Shown here in pieces: positions 6,375 to 13,173 of a stretch of DNA of 13,383 bases (the stretch's first letter is position 1; the number at the start of each line of letters is the position of its first letter). The position numbers and the translations under genes are program-made. Source of the DNA: Gammaproteobacteria bacterium RIFCSPHIGHO2_12_FULL_37_34 (GTDB lineage: Bacteria; Pseudomonadota; Gammaproteobacteria; DSM-16500); contig MGXW01000016.1 of the NCBI GenBank assembly GCA_001801495.1, forward strand, positions 1-13,383, given 5' to 3'. Below the pieces are notes generated by a model. The model had not been told where the DNA came from and did not search any database. It saw only the letters and a program-made list of their open reading frames with translations.

Positions 6375-7439
6375 ATGACAACAGCCAATCCTGTTGGTAC
6401 CAATGGATTCGATTTTCTTGAATTTACGACACACGATAGAAATAAACTCGATTCGCAATTCAAAACAATGGGAATGACACCCATTGCAAAACATGCTGCC
6501 CATGATGTTACTATTTACCAACAAAATGACATACGTTTTATCGTTAACGTGACTAACGACTCTATGGCCAGTCAATTTGCTGATTTACATGGTACGTGTG
6601 CTTGTGCAATGGGATTTAAAGTTAAAGATGCAGAATCTGCTTTTCAATATGCTTTAGCGCATGGTGCTTTACCTTACCAACCTACTGCTCAGAAAAATAT
6701 TTATAACATTCCAGCGATTTACGGCGTGGGTAATAGTTTAATTTATTTTGTGGATTATAAAGAGGGTAAAGCCAATTATCTGGCTCATTTTCCTCAGTTA
6801 TCCACACATCAGCCTCATCCGGGATTGGGTTTAACCTATATTGATCATGTCACGCATAATTTAAATCGTGGCCAAATGAATGAATGGGCAAATTTTTACA
6901 CTTCAATTTTTAATTTTAGGGAAATACGTTATTTTGATATTGAAGGAAAGCTAACTGGTTTAAAAAGTAGAGCCATGACTAGCGCATGCAGTAAAATTCG
7001 TATTCCATTAAATGAATCATCTGATGATAAATCACAAATTGAAGAATTTATCAAAGAATTTAAAGGAGAAGGCATTCAACATATTGCTCTTGGCACGAAC
7101 CAAATTTATAAAAGTGTTGATGCGCTGCGTAAAAATGGTTTAGAATTTTTAGATACACCAGATACTTATTATGAATTAATAGAAAAACGTTTGCCAAAAC
7201 ACGGCGAACCCCTCGAAGAACTTAAGAAATATCGAATACTAGTTGATGGTAATACAAAACAAGATAAAAAAATATTATTGCAAATATTCACTAAGAATAT
7301 ATTTGGCCCAGTTTTTTTTGAAATTATTCAACGCAAAGGTGATGAAGGATTCGGTGAAGGAAACTTTAAAGCTTTATTTGAATCAATCGAACTGGATCAA
7401 ATTCGACGTGGTGTATTAAATGAAGAAGAAACAACATGA
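6375..7439 (+). CDS. hppD: 4-Hydroxyphenylpyruvate dioxygenase (legiolysin-like)
   Basis: Non-heme Fe(II) enzyme of the vicinal-oxygen-chelate fold that converts 4-hydroxyphenylpyruvate, CO2 being lost, to homogentisate. The 354 residues match the bacterial form. The metal triad is visible: His158 in YIDHVTHNL, His236 in IQHIALGT and Glu316 in FFEIIQRKG. The degenerate N-terminal domain (residues 10-130) and the C-terminal helix (FGEGNFKALFESIELDQIRRG) are both present. The ribosome site AAGGAG lies eight bases before the ATG. It opens a five-gene operon. In Legionella the orthologue (legiolysin, lly) produces the homogentisate that oxidises to brown pyomelanin; here hmgA lies in the same operon, so pigment would be expected only if HmgA is limiting. 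Confidence 0.96.
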   Translation: MTTANPVGTNGFDFLEFTTHDRNKLDSQFKTMGMTPIAKHAAHDVTIYQQNDIRFIVNVTNDSMASQFADLHGTCACAMGFKVKDAESAFQYALAHGALPYQPTAQKNIYNIPAIYGVGNSLIYFVDYKEGKANYLAHFPQLSTHQPHPGLGLTYIDHVTHNLNRGQMNEWANFYTSIFNFREIRYFDIEGKLTGLKSRAMTSACSKIRIPLNESSDDKSQIEEFIKEFKGEGIQHIALGTNQIYKSVDALRKNGLEFLDTPDTYYELIEKRLPKHGEPLEELKKYRILVDGNTKQDKKILLQIFTKNIFGPVFFEIIQRKGDEGFGEGNFKALFESIELDQIRRGVLNEEETT

Positions 7440-8437
7440 AATTAGCTACTTTAAAAAACAATACTCGTGATGGGCAATTGGTGATCGTTAGTCGTGATTT
7501 ATCGTCTGCTATTGCTGTGCCTGATATTGCTCCTACTTTACAATTTGCCTTAGATCATTGGCAAACATGCCAACCCGAATTAGAAAAATACTATATCAAA
7601 CTCAATAACAATGAAATAAAAAATCCTCTTGCTTTCCAACAGCAATCGATTGCTTCTCCTCTTCCCCGAGCTTATCAATGGGCAGATGGTAGTGCTTACG
7701 TCAATCACATTGAATTGGTACGCAAAGCGCGCGGTGTTGCGATGCCAGATAATTTTTGGCATGATCCGCTGATGTACCAAGGTGGATCAGATTCCTTTTT
7801 AGGTCCATACGATGATATTCCTTTATTAGATGAAAATTGGGGTTTAGATTTCGAGGCAGAGGTTGCAGTCATTACAACCGATGTACCCATCGCTATTACG
7901 CCTGCGCAAGCAGAACATACTATTTGTTTAATCATGTTAGTCAATGATGTATCACTACGTCACCTTATTCCAAGTGAATTGGCTAAAGGTTTTGGGTTTT
8001 TCCAAAGTAAACCATCCAGCGCATTTTCACCTGTTGCTGTCACACCCGATGAATTACAAACTGCTTGGGATGGAAAAAAAGTTCATCTTCCGCTTTTATC
8101 TTATTTAAATGAAAAATTATTTGGTAGTCCACAGGCGGGTGTGGATATGACATTTGATTTTCCGACATTAATCGCGCATGCTGCTAAAACCAGAACATTA
8201 TGCGCGGGCACAATCATAGGATCTGGTACTGTTTCTAATTATGATCGATCACAAGGGTCATCCTGTATTGCTGAAAAACGCATGTTGGAACTATTGGCAT
8301 CAGGAAAAGCTACGACACCCTTTATGCAAGTAGGTGATCGCATTAAAATTGAAATGGTAGATAGAAATCATCAATCTATTTTTGGCAATATTCATCAACA
8401 GGTGGTTGCCCTGCATGAGCACATTAAAACTATATGA
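7436..8437 (+). CDS. fahA: Fumarylacetoacetase (fumarylacetoacetate hydrolase family)
   Basis: Hydrolyses fumarylacetoacetate to fumarate and acetoacetate, the last step of tyrosine breakdown. At 333 residues it belongs to the shorter bacterial group rather than the roughly 420-residue human-type enzyme. FAH-fold metal ligands are seen as Glu140 and Glu142 in DFEAEVAV and Asp171 in LVNDVSLR. YQGGSDSFLGPYDDI (about 114-128), KGFGFFQSKPSSAFSPV (184-200) and GTIIGSGTVSNYD (258-270) are also family features. The ATG overlaps the hppD stop as ATGA, indicating coupling. FAH-family enzymes vary in substrate; the assignment comes mainly from its position between hppD and maiA. Confidence 0.9.
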   Translation: MKLATLKNNTRDGQLVIVSRDLSSAIAVPDIAPTLQFALDHWQTCQPELEKYYIKLNNNEIKNPLAFQQQSIASPLPRAYQWADGSAYVNHIELVRKARGVAMPDNFWHDPLMYQGGSDSFLGPYDDIPLLDENWGLDFEAEVAVITTDVPIAITPAQAEHTICLIMLVNDVSLRHLIPSELAKGFGFFQSKPSSAFSPVAVTPDELQTAWDGKKVHLPLLSYLNEKLFGSPQAGVDMTFDFPTLIAHAAKTRTLCAGTIIGSGTVSNYDRSQGSSCIAEKRMLELLASGKATTPFMQVGDRIKIEMVDRNHQSIFGNIHQQVVALHEHIKTI

Positions 8438-9062
8438 CTACTTTAGATCAAGCGCATGTTTTCGGGTACGTATTGCGCTTGAATTAAAAAATTTAAATTA
8501 TGAACTTATTCCCATTCATCTTGTTCATCAAGGCGGAGAACAATTTTCTGATGCTTATCAATCGATTAATCCACAATCGCTTGTACCCAGTTTGCAAGAC
8601 GGTAAAAAAATCATCACCCAATCACTTGCTATTATTGACTATTTGAATGACCTTTACCCCTCACCTTCTTTATTACCAACCGATTCTTATCTTAAAGCTA
8701 AAGTTAATGCATTTGCACTTACTATTGTTGCTGATACTCATCCACTCAATAATTTGCGTGTGCTCAATTATTTGACACAAGAATTGAATATATCTGATGA
8801 AATGAAAACTAAATGGTACCAGCATTGGATGATTAAAGGATTAACTGCCCTTGAAAAACAATTAAATACTATCCAAGCACCTCAACATTTTTGTTTTGGT
8901 GATCAAGCGAGCTTAGCTGACATTTGCTTGATACCACAATTATATAATGCGCGGCGATTCAACATTGATCTTAGTCATTATCCAACCTTGGTTCGTATCG
9001 ATGAATATTGTCAACTGCAATCCGCCTTTATTAAGGCATGGCCCAAGGAACCCACTACATGA
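8415..9062 (+). CDS. maiA: Maleylacetoacetate isomerase
   Basis: Zeta-class glutathione S-transferase that isomerises maleylacetoacetate to fumarylacetoacetate using glutathione. From the chosen start (MSTLKLYDYFRSS) it has 215 residues, the family norm. The active-site motif SSACFRVRIAL (12-22) matches the zeta-class SSxxxRVRIAL, QSLVPSLQDG and ITQSLAIIDYL (about 52-75) form the glutathione site, and FGDQASLADICLIPQ lies in the C-terminal helical domain. An in-frame ATG at 8382 would add 11 residues that lie inside fahA and match nothing. The 8415 start overlaps fahA by 23 bp and has AGGTGG about nine bases upstream. The usual SSASYR is SSACFR here. Confidence 0.94.
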   Translation: MSTLKLYDYFRSSACFRVRIALELKNLNYELIPIHLVHQGGEQFSDAYQSINPQSLVPSLQDGKKIITQSLAIIDYLNDLYPSPSLLPTDSYLKAKVNAFALTIVADTHPLNNLRVLNYLTQELNISDEMKTKWYQHWMIKGLTALEKQLNTIQAPQHFCFGDQASLADICLIPQLYNARRFNIDLSHYPTLVRIDEYCQLQSAFIKAWPKEPTT

Positions 9063-10171
9063 CTATTGATTTTCGAACATTGGCTAATATAGGGATACGC
9101 AACTTAACCCCCTATCAACCAGGAAAACCCATCGAGGAAGTGGAGCGTGAATTGGGTATTCAATCAGTCATTAAACTCGCTAGTAATGAAAATCCATTGG
9201 GGCCTAGTCCCAAAGCCATACAAGCTGCAGAACACGCTTTATCTGCTGCGCATATTTATCCTGATGGTAATTGTTATGAGTTTAAACAAACACTCGCGGC
9301 TTTTTTATCTATTCGAACAGAACAAATTACTGTGGGCAATGGCTCTGAAAACCTTTTAGAATTAGTGGTAAAAGCATTTCTTAATCCTGATGAAACAGCA
9401 ATTATTTCTCAATATGCATTCTTAACCATTCCCATCATCTTAAAAAGTTATGGTATTCAGATAAAAGTAGCACCTGCTATTCATTGGGGTCACGATGTGC
9501 GCCATATTATTCAGGCAATAGATAAAAAAACAAAAATGATTTTTTTGGTTAACCCCAATAATCCAACAGGCACGTATACTCATGCAAATGACTTTGAATT
9601 ATTAATGCAATCCATCCCACCACATATTATTGTGATTTGTGATGAAGCTTATTCGGAATATATTTCACATCATGATTATCCTAATACTTTATCTTTACTT
9701 GCTCATTATCCCAATTTAATCATTACACGCACGTTTTCTAAAGCTTATGGATTAGCAGCATTACGTATAGGGTATGCTATTTCATCATCAGAAGTGGCGG
9801 ATATTTTAAATCGAGCACGATTACCATTTAATGTAAATACGATCGCATCTCATGCAGCGTGCGCGGCATTAGCTGATCACAAACACGTAGAACGCAGTAT
9901 TCAAGTAAATAATGAGGGCATGCAACAATTAGAATCTAGCTTAAAAAGCCTGAATTTATCATTTATACCGTCCATCGCTAATTTTATTACCATTGATGTA
10001 GGTCATGCTGTAACAGTTTATCAAAACTTATTACGTGAAGGCGTGATTGTAAGACCATTACATGCCTACGATATGCCACGACATATCCGTGTAACCATTG
10101 GTACAGAAGCACAAAACACACGTTTTTTAGCAGCCCTTGTAAAATGCGTCCAATATGAAAAAAGTGACTAA
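9059..10171 (+). CDS. hisC: HisC-type aminotransferase, probably tyrosine/aromatic aminotransferase
   Basis: Class I/II PLP aminotransferase of the histidinol-phosphate family, 370 residues from the start whose ATGA overlaps the maiA stop. An ATG at 9038 would lie inside maiA and adds seven unlikely residues. ASNENPLGPS (41-50), GNGSENLLE (93-101), NPNNPTG (165-171, Asn167), CDEAYSEY (194-201, Asp195), the Schiff-base lysine Lys228 in TFSKAYGLAALRIGY, and Arg236 are all present. The sequence alone says HisC. The position inside a tyrosine operon that has no other transaminase suggests that it makes 4-hydroxyphenylpyruvate from tyrosine. HisC-fold enzymes with aromatic transaminase activity are known. 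A role in histidine synthesis cannot be excluded, because no other his genes are visible. Confidence 0.88.
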   Translation: MTIDFRTLANIGIRNLTPYQPGKPIEEVERELGIQSVIKLASNENPLGPSPKAIQAAEHALSAAHIYPDGNCYEFKQTLAAFLSIRTEQITVGNGSENLLELVVKAFLNPDETAIISQYAFLTIPIILKSYGIQIKVAPAIHWGHDVRHIIQAIDKKTKMIFLVNPNNPTGTYTHANDFELLMQSIPPHIIVICDEAYSEYISHHDYPNTLSLLAHYPNLIITRTFSKAYGLAALRIGYAISSSEVADILNRARLPFNVNTIASHAACAALADHKHVERSIQVNNEGMQQLESSLKSLNLSFIPSIANFITIDVGHAVTVYQNLLREGVIVRPLHAYDMPRHIRVTIGTEAQNTRFLAALVKCVQYEKSD

Positions 10172-10183
10172 AAGGATTGAACG

Positions 10184-11476
10184 ATGGATAACGCTCTACC
10201 CTACTTATCAGGTTTTGCCAATCACTTTGAATCAGAAGCCATTCCAGGTGCACTCATCAAGCATCGTAATTCACCACAAAACGTACCTTATGGTTTATAT
10301 GCAGAACAATTAAGTGGAAGTGCATTTACCCTCAAACGACATTTAAACTTACACAGCTGGTTATATCGCATTCGCCCTTCAGTAAAACACGGTGAATTTG
10401 TTGCTCTGCCTCATGCAAATTTGCATGGCACACCATTTGATTCTGCGTATACGCCACCTACACAAATGCGTTGGGACCCCATGCCTTATCCAGCTGTGCC
10501 TTGTCATTTTGTTGACAGTTTAACAACTTTCGCTGGTCATGGCTCAATTGATATGCATACAGGCGCTGCAATTCATCTGTATGCTGCAACTATTTCTATG
10601 CAAAATGAATTTTTTTATAATGCGGATGGTGATTTTCTAATCGTTCCACAAGAAGGCCCATTACAATTTAAAACAGAGTTTGGTTGTATGGATGTTCAAC
10701 CTGGAGAAATTGCTGTTATTCCACGTGGCATTATATTCCAAGTGCGTTTATTTGAAAAAAAGGCACGTGGCTATATTTGTGAAAATTTTGGCATGCCATT
10801 TCGCTTACCTGAATTAGGCATGATTGGTTCAAACGGACTTGCTCATCCACGTGATTTTCAAATTCCTGTCGCAGCTTTTGAAGAAATTCAAGGTGATTTT
10901 AACTTATTAGCAAAGTTTCAAGGCCAATTATGGCAAGCATCTATTCCATGTTCACCGCTTGATGTTGTCGCTTGGCATGGAACATATACGCCTTATAAAT
11001 ATGATTTGAGTTTATTTAACACAATAAATAGTGTGAGCTTTGATCATCCTGATCCCTCTATTTTCACTGTATTACACTCACCATCTGCAATCCCAGGCAT
11101 TGCTAATGTCGATTTTGTCATTTTTCCACCGCGATGGATGGTAGCAAATGATACCTTCCGACCACCTTATTATCATCGCAATATAATGAGTGAATATATG
11201 GGACTTATTCGCGGCACTTATGATGCAAAAGAAACAGGATTTATACCAGGAGGTAGCAGTTTACATAATTGTATGGCTGCTCATGGTCCTGATGCCAATG
11301 CTTACTACAAAGCAATTTCGGCCAAATTACAGCCGGAATATTATGATCATACACTCGCTTTTATGTTTGAATCCCAGCATGCCTGGCGTCTCGCGCCATT
11401 TGCTTACCATGCTGATTTTCGTCAAAAAAATTATCTTGATTGTTGGCAGGAACTACAATCGCGTTTTAGACAATGA
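10184..11476 (+). CDS. hmgA: Homogentisate 1,2-dioxygenase
   Basis: Fe(II) ring-cleaving dioxygenase that turns homogentisate into maleylacetoacetate. The 430 residues are full length. The iron ligands by comparison with the human enzyme are His331 and Glu337 in YYHRNIMSEYMG and His367 in MAAHGPD; the catalytic base is His288 in FDHPDPSIFTVLHSP. The N-terminal YLSGFANHFESEA and RIRPSVKHGEF are typical. AAGGA precedes the ATG by eight bases, 12 bp after the hisC stop. It is the last gene of the operon and converges on the ribbon-helix-helix gene with only 13 bp between stops; no clear terminator is visible there, so read-through antisense to that gene is possible. Confidence 0.97.
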   Translation: MDNALPYLSGFANHFESEAIPGALIKHRNSPQNVPYGLYAEQLSGSAFTLKRHLNLHSWLYRIRPSVKHGEFVALPHANLHGTPFDSAYTPPTQMRWDPMPYPAVPCHFVDSLTTFAGHGSIDMHTGAAIHLYAATISMQNEFFYNADGDFLIVPQEGPLQFKTEFGCMDVQPGEIAVIPRGIIFQVRLFEKKARGYICENFGMPFRLPELGMIGSNGLAHPRDFQIPVAAFEEIQGDFNLLAKFQGQLWQASIPCSPLDVVAWHGTYTPYKYDLSLFNTINSVSFDHPDPSIFTVLHSPSAIPGIANVDFVIFPPRWMVANDTFRPPYYHRNIMSEYMGLIRGTYDAKETGFIPGGSSLHNCMAAHGPDANAYYKAISAKLQPEYYDHTLAFMFESQHAWRLAPFAYHADFRQKNYLDCWQELQSRFRQ

Positions 11477-11489
11477 TTTTGAATGGTTT

Positions 11490-11795
11490 TTATTTATTAG
11501 TTTGTGACCTTCCTTCTTTATTCACTAACCGTCCCGTTACAAATTTGTGGATGACACTTGCTAATAATGTTTGATAAGGCAAACCTTCTTGTACTGCTAT
11601 TCGACGAACCATATTTAAATCAGCGGCTGAAATTCGGATATTAATTCGACTATCTCTTTTCATGAAATGATTAGCTGCTTTCTTTGCTAATGCTAATTCT
11701 TCATCTAAATTGTCAACGGATACAAAATTGCCGTCTTCAAAATCTTTCAATATCTCTTTTTCATCATTATCTAAATTATAGCGTTTTTTACCCAT
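11490..11795 (-). CDS. Ribbon-helix-helix (CopG/BrnA-like) antitoxin, apparently orphan
   Basis: A 101-residue protein with an acidic N-terminal half (DNDEKEILKDFEDGNF, 9-24) and a C-terminal ribbon-helix-helix: the DNA-contacting strand RINIRISAADL (50-60), then helices MVRRIAVQEGLP and TLLASVIHKFVTG (to about 88). This layout is typical of CopG/BrnA-like antitoxins, which bind DNA by the beta ribbon and inhibit the toxin through the other end. A Shine-Dalgarno AGAGGA precedes the ATG by seven bases. No toxin gene is seen on either side: hmgA abuts downstream, and the 180 bp upstream have no intact reading frame. It could be an orphan antitoxin or a plain small repressor. Repeated TGAACAG motifs upstream may be its operator. 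Confidence 0.75.
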   Translation of the reverse strand: MGKKRYNLDNDEKEILKDFEDGNFVSVDNLDEELALAKKAANHFMKRDSRINIRISAADLNMVRRIAVQEGLPYQTLLASVIHKFVTGRLVNKEGRSQTNK

Positions 11796-11823
11796 GACTT
11801 TTTCCTCTGCGTATTATTACGAA

Positions 11824-11905
11824 CGTGAACAGCGAATATTATGATCATGAACAGAATCACTGAAACTGTTTTTGAAAGCGAGTAAATTTTTACAGACTGT
11901 TCACG
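11824..11905. repeat. TGAACAG repeats, possible operator of the ribbon-helix-helix gene
   Basis: CGTGAACAG (11824-11832) and its perfect inverted copy CTGTTCACG (11897-11905) flank this stretch. A third copy, ATGAACAG (11847-11854), is in direct orientation 22 bases, about two helical turns, after the first. The palindrome ATGATCAT (11841-11848) lies between them. The repeats occupy the upstream region of the minus-strand antitoxin-like gene and lie upstream of the lipoprotein promoter, so one regulator could act on both. Confidence 0.4.
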
Positions 11906-11915
11906 ATTAATCAAC

Positions 11916-11944
11916 TTAAATTTTTGTAATTATTTCTCTATAAT
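11916..11944 (+). promoter_or_regulatory. Candidate promoter of the OsmB-like lipoprotein
   Basis: A perfect -10 box TATAAT (11939-11944) lies 17 bases after TTAAAT (11916-11921), a weak -35 with three of six consensus bases. Transcription would start near 11951, giving a leader of about 45 bases. OsmB-type genes are often stress-controlled, and a weak -35 would allow RpoS use, but that is inference. Confidence 0.45.
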
Positions 11945-11995
11945 TTCATTCTGTTAGATACAACATTCAATATTCTAATGAAAATGGAGTTTTTA

Positions 11996-12211
11996 ATGAA
12001 AAAAACCTTAGTGAGTTTTTTTCTTCTAGTTTTTAGCACATGTTTGGTTGCTTGCGCATCTAATACAAGAAATATGAATACTGGGGTTGGAGCAGTCTCT
12101 GGTACAGCTGTAGGCGCTTTATCTGGTAATCCTATTATTGTGCTAGGTGGTGTAGTAGTTGGTGGGACCATCGGCCATTCCATGAATAGTACAGATAAAA
12201 CGCAAAAATAA
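11996..12211 (+). CDS. OsmB-like glycine-zipper lipoprotein
   Basis: A 71-residue precursor with a type II signal: MKKT, then a hydrophobic core, ending in the lipobox LVAC with Cys20 as the lipidated residue (residue +2 is Ala, which favours outer-membrane sorting). The mature part begins CASNTRNMNTGVGAVSG and then carries a glycine-zipper hairpin (GAVSGTAVGALSG ... LGGVVVGGTIGHSM). Length and pattern closely resemble E. coli OsmB, including GGxxxGGxIGH near the end. The role is unknown beyond envelope stress association in that family. The upstream in-frame ATG at 11978 would put a second start before the signal peptide; the 11996 ATG has GGAG six bases upstream and a normal n-region, so it is preferred. 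It is followed by a small exported-protein gene on the same strand. Confidence 0.85.
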   Translation: MKKTLVSFFLLVFSTCLVACASNTRNMNTGVGAVSGTAVGALSGNPIIVLGGVVVGGTIGHSMNSTDKTQK

Positions 12212-12261
12212 TCGAGCAATTTTCCAGATTACTTGATAAAATTCAATTTCAAAAAGAGATT

Positions 12262-12278
12262 CTAAAAATAATTTTTAG
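12262..12278. repeat. AT-rich 17-bp palindrome after the lipoprotein gene
   Basis: CTAAAAATAATTTTTAG is a perfect inverted repeat with 8-base arms around one central A, 50 bases after the lipoprotein stop. It is too tight for a hairpin with a full-length stem and lacks a following T-run, so an operator is more likely than a terminator, but either is unproven. Confidence 0.25.
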
Positions 12279-12314
12279 GAGCTTTTGTTATTGGATAGTA
12301 TTTTTCATCTTTGA

Positions 12315-12333
12315 AAAGGAGATCATTTCTATA
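12315..12333 (+). promoter_or_regulatory. Shine-Dalgarno and probable non-AUG start of the exported protein
   Basis: AAAGGAG ends at 12321, one of the best ribosome sites in the window, but no ATG, GTG or TTG follows at normal distance. In frame with the gene are ATT (12325, three bases after) and ATA (12331, nine bases after). Reading from ATA gives RLKSFIMGCLAVTFL, which supplies the positive n-region the signal peptide otherwise lacks. The downstream ATG at 12352 is 30 bases from this site and has no Shine-Dalgarno of its own. Confidence 0.5.
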
Positions 12334-12351
12334 AGATTAAAATCTTTCATA

Positions 12352-12792
12352 ATGGGTTGTTTAGCTGTAACGTTTTTATCAAGTTCTTTGGTTGCATTTG
12401 CAGGAGAAAAACAGATTCCATGTCCACCAGCTAGTTTAATTAAAAATCTCTGGGGAGATGTAAATACTGTTTCAGTATATTATGGAAACTCGGGTGAAAA
12501 AGTTTTCTTTGCATCGGCGCAGGATTCCACCCTCGATCAAGGAAGTCAGTTATATTGGAATGTTTATTCTCTAACTAATGCTAAAGATTTTAATACTGCT
12601 TTTATAATGGGTCAAAATGACGTAAAAAATGTCTATAACGTTCGTAATAAATATGCGCAAAAAGGAACGACTGATAGATACTTTTGTAGTTATATAGATA
12701 ATGCAGGAAACTTTCCAGTTTATGCATGGGGATATAAGAGTGAACAAGATAGTAAAAATGCTGAGAAGGAAATCCTAAGTTTACAGCATTAA
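12352..12792 (+). CDS. Small exported protein with two cysteines, function unknown
   Basis: From the ATG at 12352 it has 146 residues. It starts with a hydrophobic segment, GCLAVTFLSSSLVAFAG, with a likely signal-peptidase I site after AFA, so it should reach the periplasm or beyond. The signal lacks a basic n-region unless translation begins at ATA 12331, which adds IRLKSFI (see the separate ribosome-site entry). The mature part has two cysteines, Cys24 (IPCPPASL) and Cys112 (YFCSYI), which could form a disulfide. Aromatic strands such as VSVYYGN, YWNVYSL and YAWGYKS suggest a beta-rich fold. It loosely recalls small secreted families of Legionella (DUF4949-like), but I cannot confirm this. 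It lies 140 bp after the OsmB-like gene and is not obviously in its operon. Confidence 0.7.
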   Translation: MGCLAVTFLSSSLVAFAGEKQIPCPPASLIKNLWGDVNTVSVYYGNSGEKVFFASAQDSTLDQGSQLYWNVYSLTNAKDFNTAFIMGQNDVKNVYNVRNKYAQKGTTDRYFCSYIDNAGNFPVYAWGYKSEQDSKNAEKEILSLQH

Positions 12793-12801
12793 TAACTATA
12801 C

Positions 12802-13165
12802 TGTGCAAGTACCATCCCCATTTATGATTTAGGGATGGTACCGCCAGATTTTTCTTGTTGTTTATCGTAATTAAGTGATTCAATCAACTGACTTAGGTTT
12901 CCGCATCGATCCCCCTTTTAATTCCAAGCGATGAGTATTTTCCAAAAGCCGATCTAAAATCGCATCTGCAATCGTCGGTTCACCTATATAATCATGCCAA
13001 TGCTTAACAGGTAATTGACTAGTAATCAAAGTAGATTTAAGTTGATGACGATCTTCAATAAGATTAAAAAGATCTCGGCATTGTTCGGGCGTTAAAGCTG
13101 GAGCTAACCCGAAATCATCAAGAATAAGCAAATCAACTTTTAAAAGTTGAATAAGTAACAAGATC
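12802..13165 (-). mobile_element. Remnant of an IS21-family insertion sequence
   Basis: The stretch holds the 3' half of istB and, after its stop, about 80 bases that may contain one IS tip. istA, the first half of istB and the other tip are absent from the window. The outer boundary at 12802 is a guess from a TGT; the inner boundary near 13165 is where homology changes from IstB to a short-chain dehydrogenase. Confidence 0.55.
12809..12841. terminator. Perfect 10-bp hairpin: terminator or IS end
   Basis: GTACCATCCC (12809-12818) and GGGATGGTAC (12832-12841) are perfect inverted repeats with a 13-base loop, just after the exported-protein gene (stop 12790-12792). A short T-run (12849-12853) lies seven bases beyond the stem, further than in a normal intrinsic terminator. 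It also lies between that gene and the end of the istB remnant, so it may be the terminal region of the old IS21-like element; TGTGCAAG at 12802 has the TGT start typical of IS21 tips. Confidence 0.45.
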
Positions 13166-13173
13166 TGTTTCAT
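12880..13173 (-). pseudogene. istB: IstB-like ATPase of an IS21 element, N-terminally truncated
   Basis: The reading frame gives 97 residues matching the C-terminal part of IstB, the AAA+ helper of IS21 transposition. Walker B is LLILDDFGLAP (residues 15-25), followed by EQCRDLFNLIEDRH, STLITSQLPVKHWHDYIGEPT (sensor region) and ADAILDRLLENTHRLELKGGSMRK, the family's C-terminal signature. A full IstB has about 250 residues; the N-terminal half with Walker A is missing. The apparent Met at 13173 lies in the neighbouring dehydrogenase sequence, and IstB homology begins only about LLIQLLKVD (near 13160). It is therefore a broken gene, not a short functional one. The intact C-terminus and stop show that the deletion removed only the upstream side. 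Confidence 0.85.

Noticed and set aside
6266..6575. Minus-strand frames at the start of hppD
   Set aside because: They lie opposite the hppD promoter and coding start, without family features; shadows.
7580..7944. Minus-strand frames inside fahA
   Set aside because: Opposite a well-supported gene, without a ribosome site or recognisable domains.
9987..10253. Minus-strand frame across the hisC-hmgA junction
   Set aside because: It crosses two confident genes on the other strand and shows no family features.
11938..12219. Antisense frame of 93 codons over the OsmB-like gene
   Set aside because: It is the shadow of the lipoprotein gene, with a low-complexity PTTTPP stretch complementary to the glycine zipper.
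12602..12883. Minus-strand frame over the end of the exported-protein gene
   Set aside because: No recognisable homology or ribosome site, and it runs through the hairpin; a shadow of the plus-strand gene.
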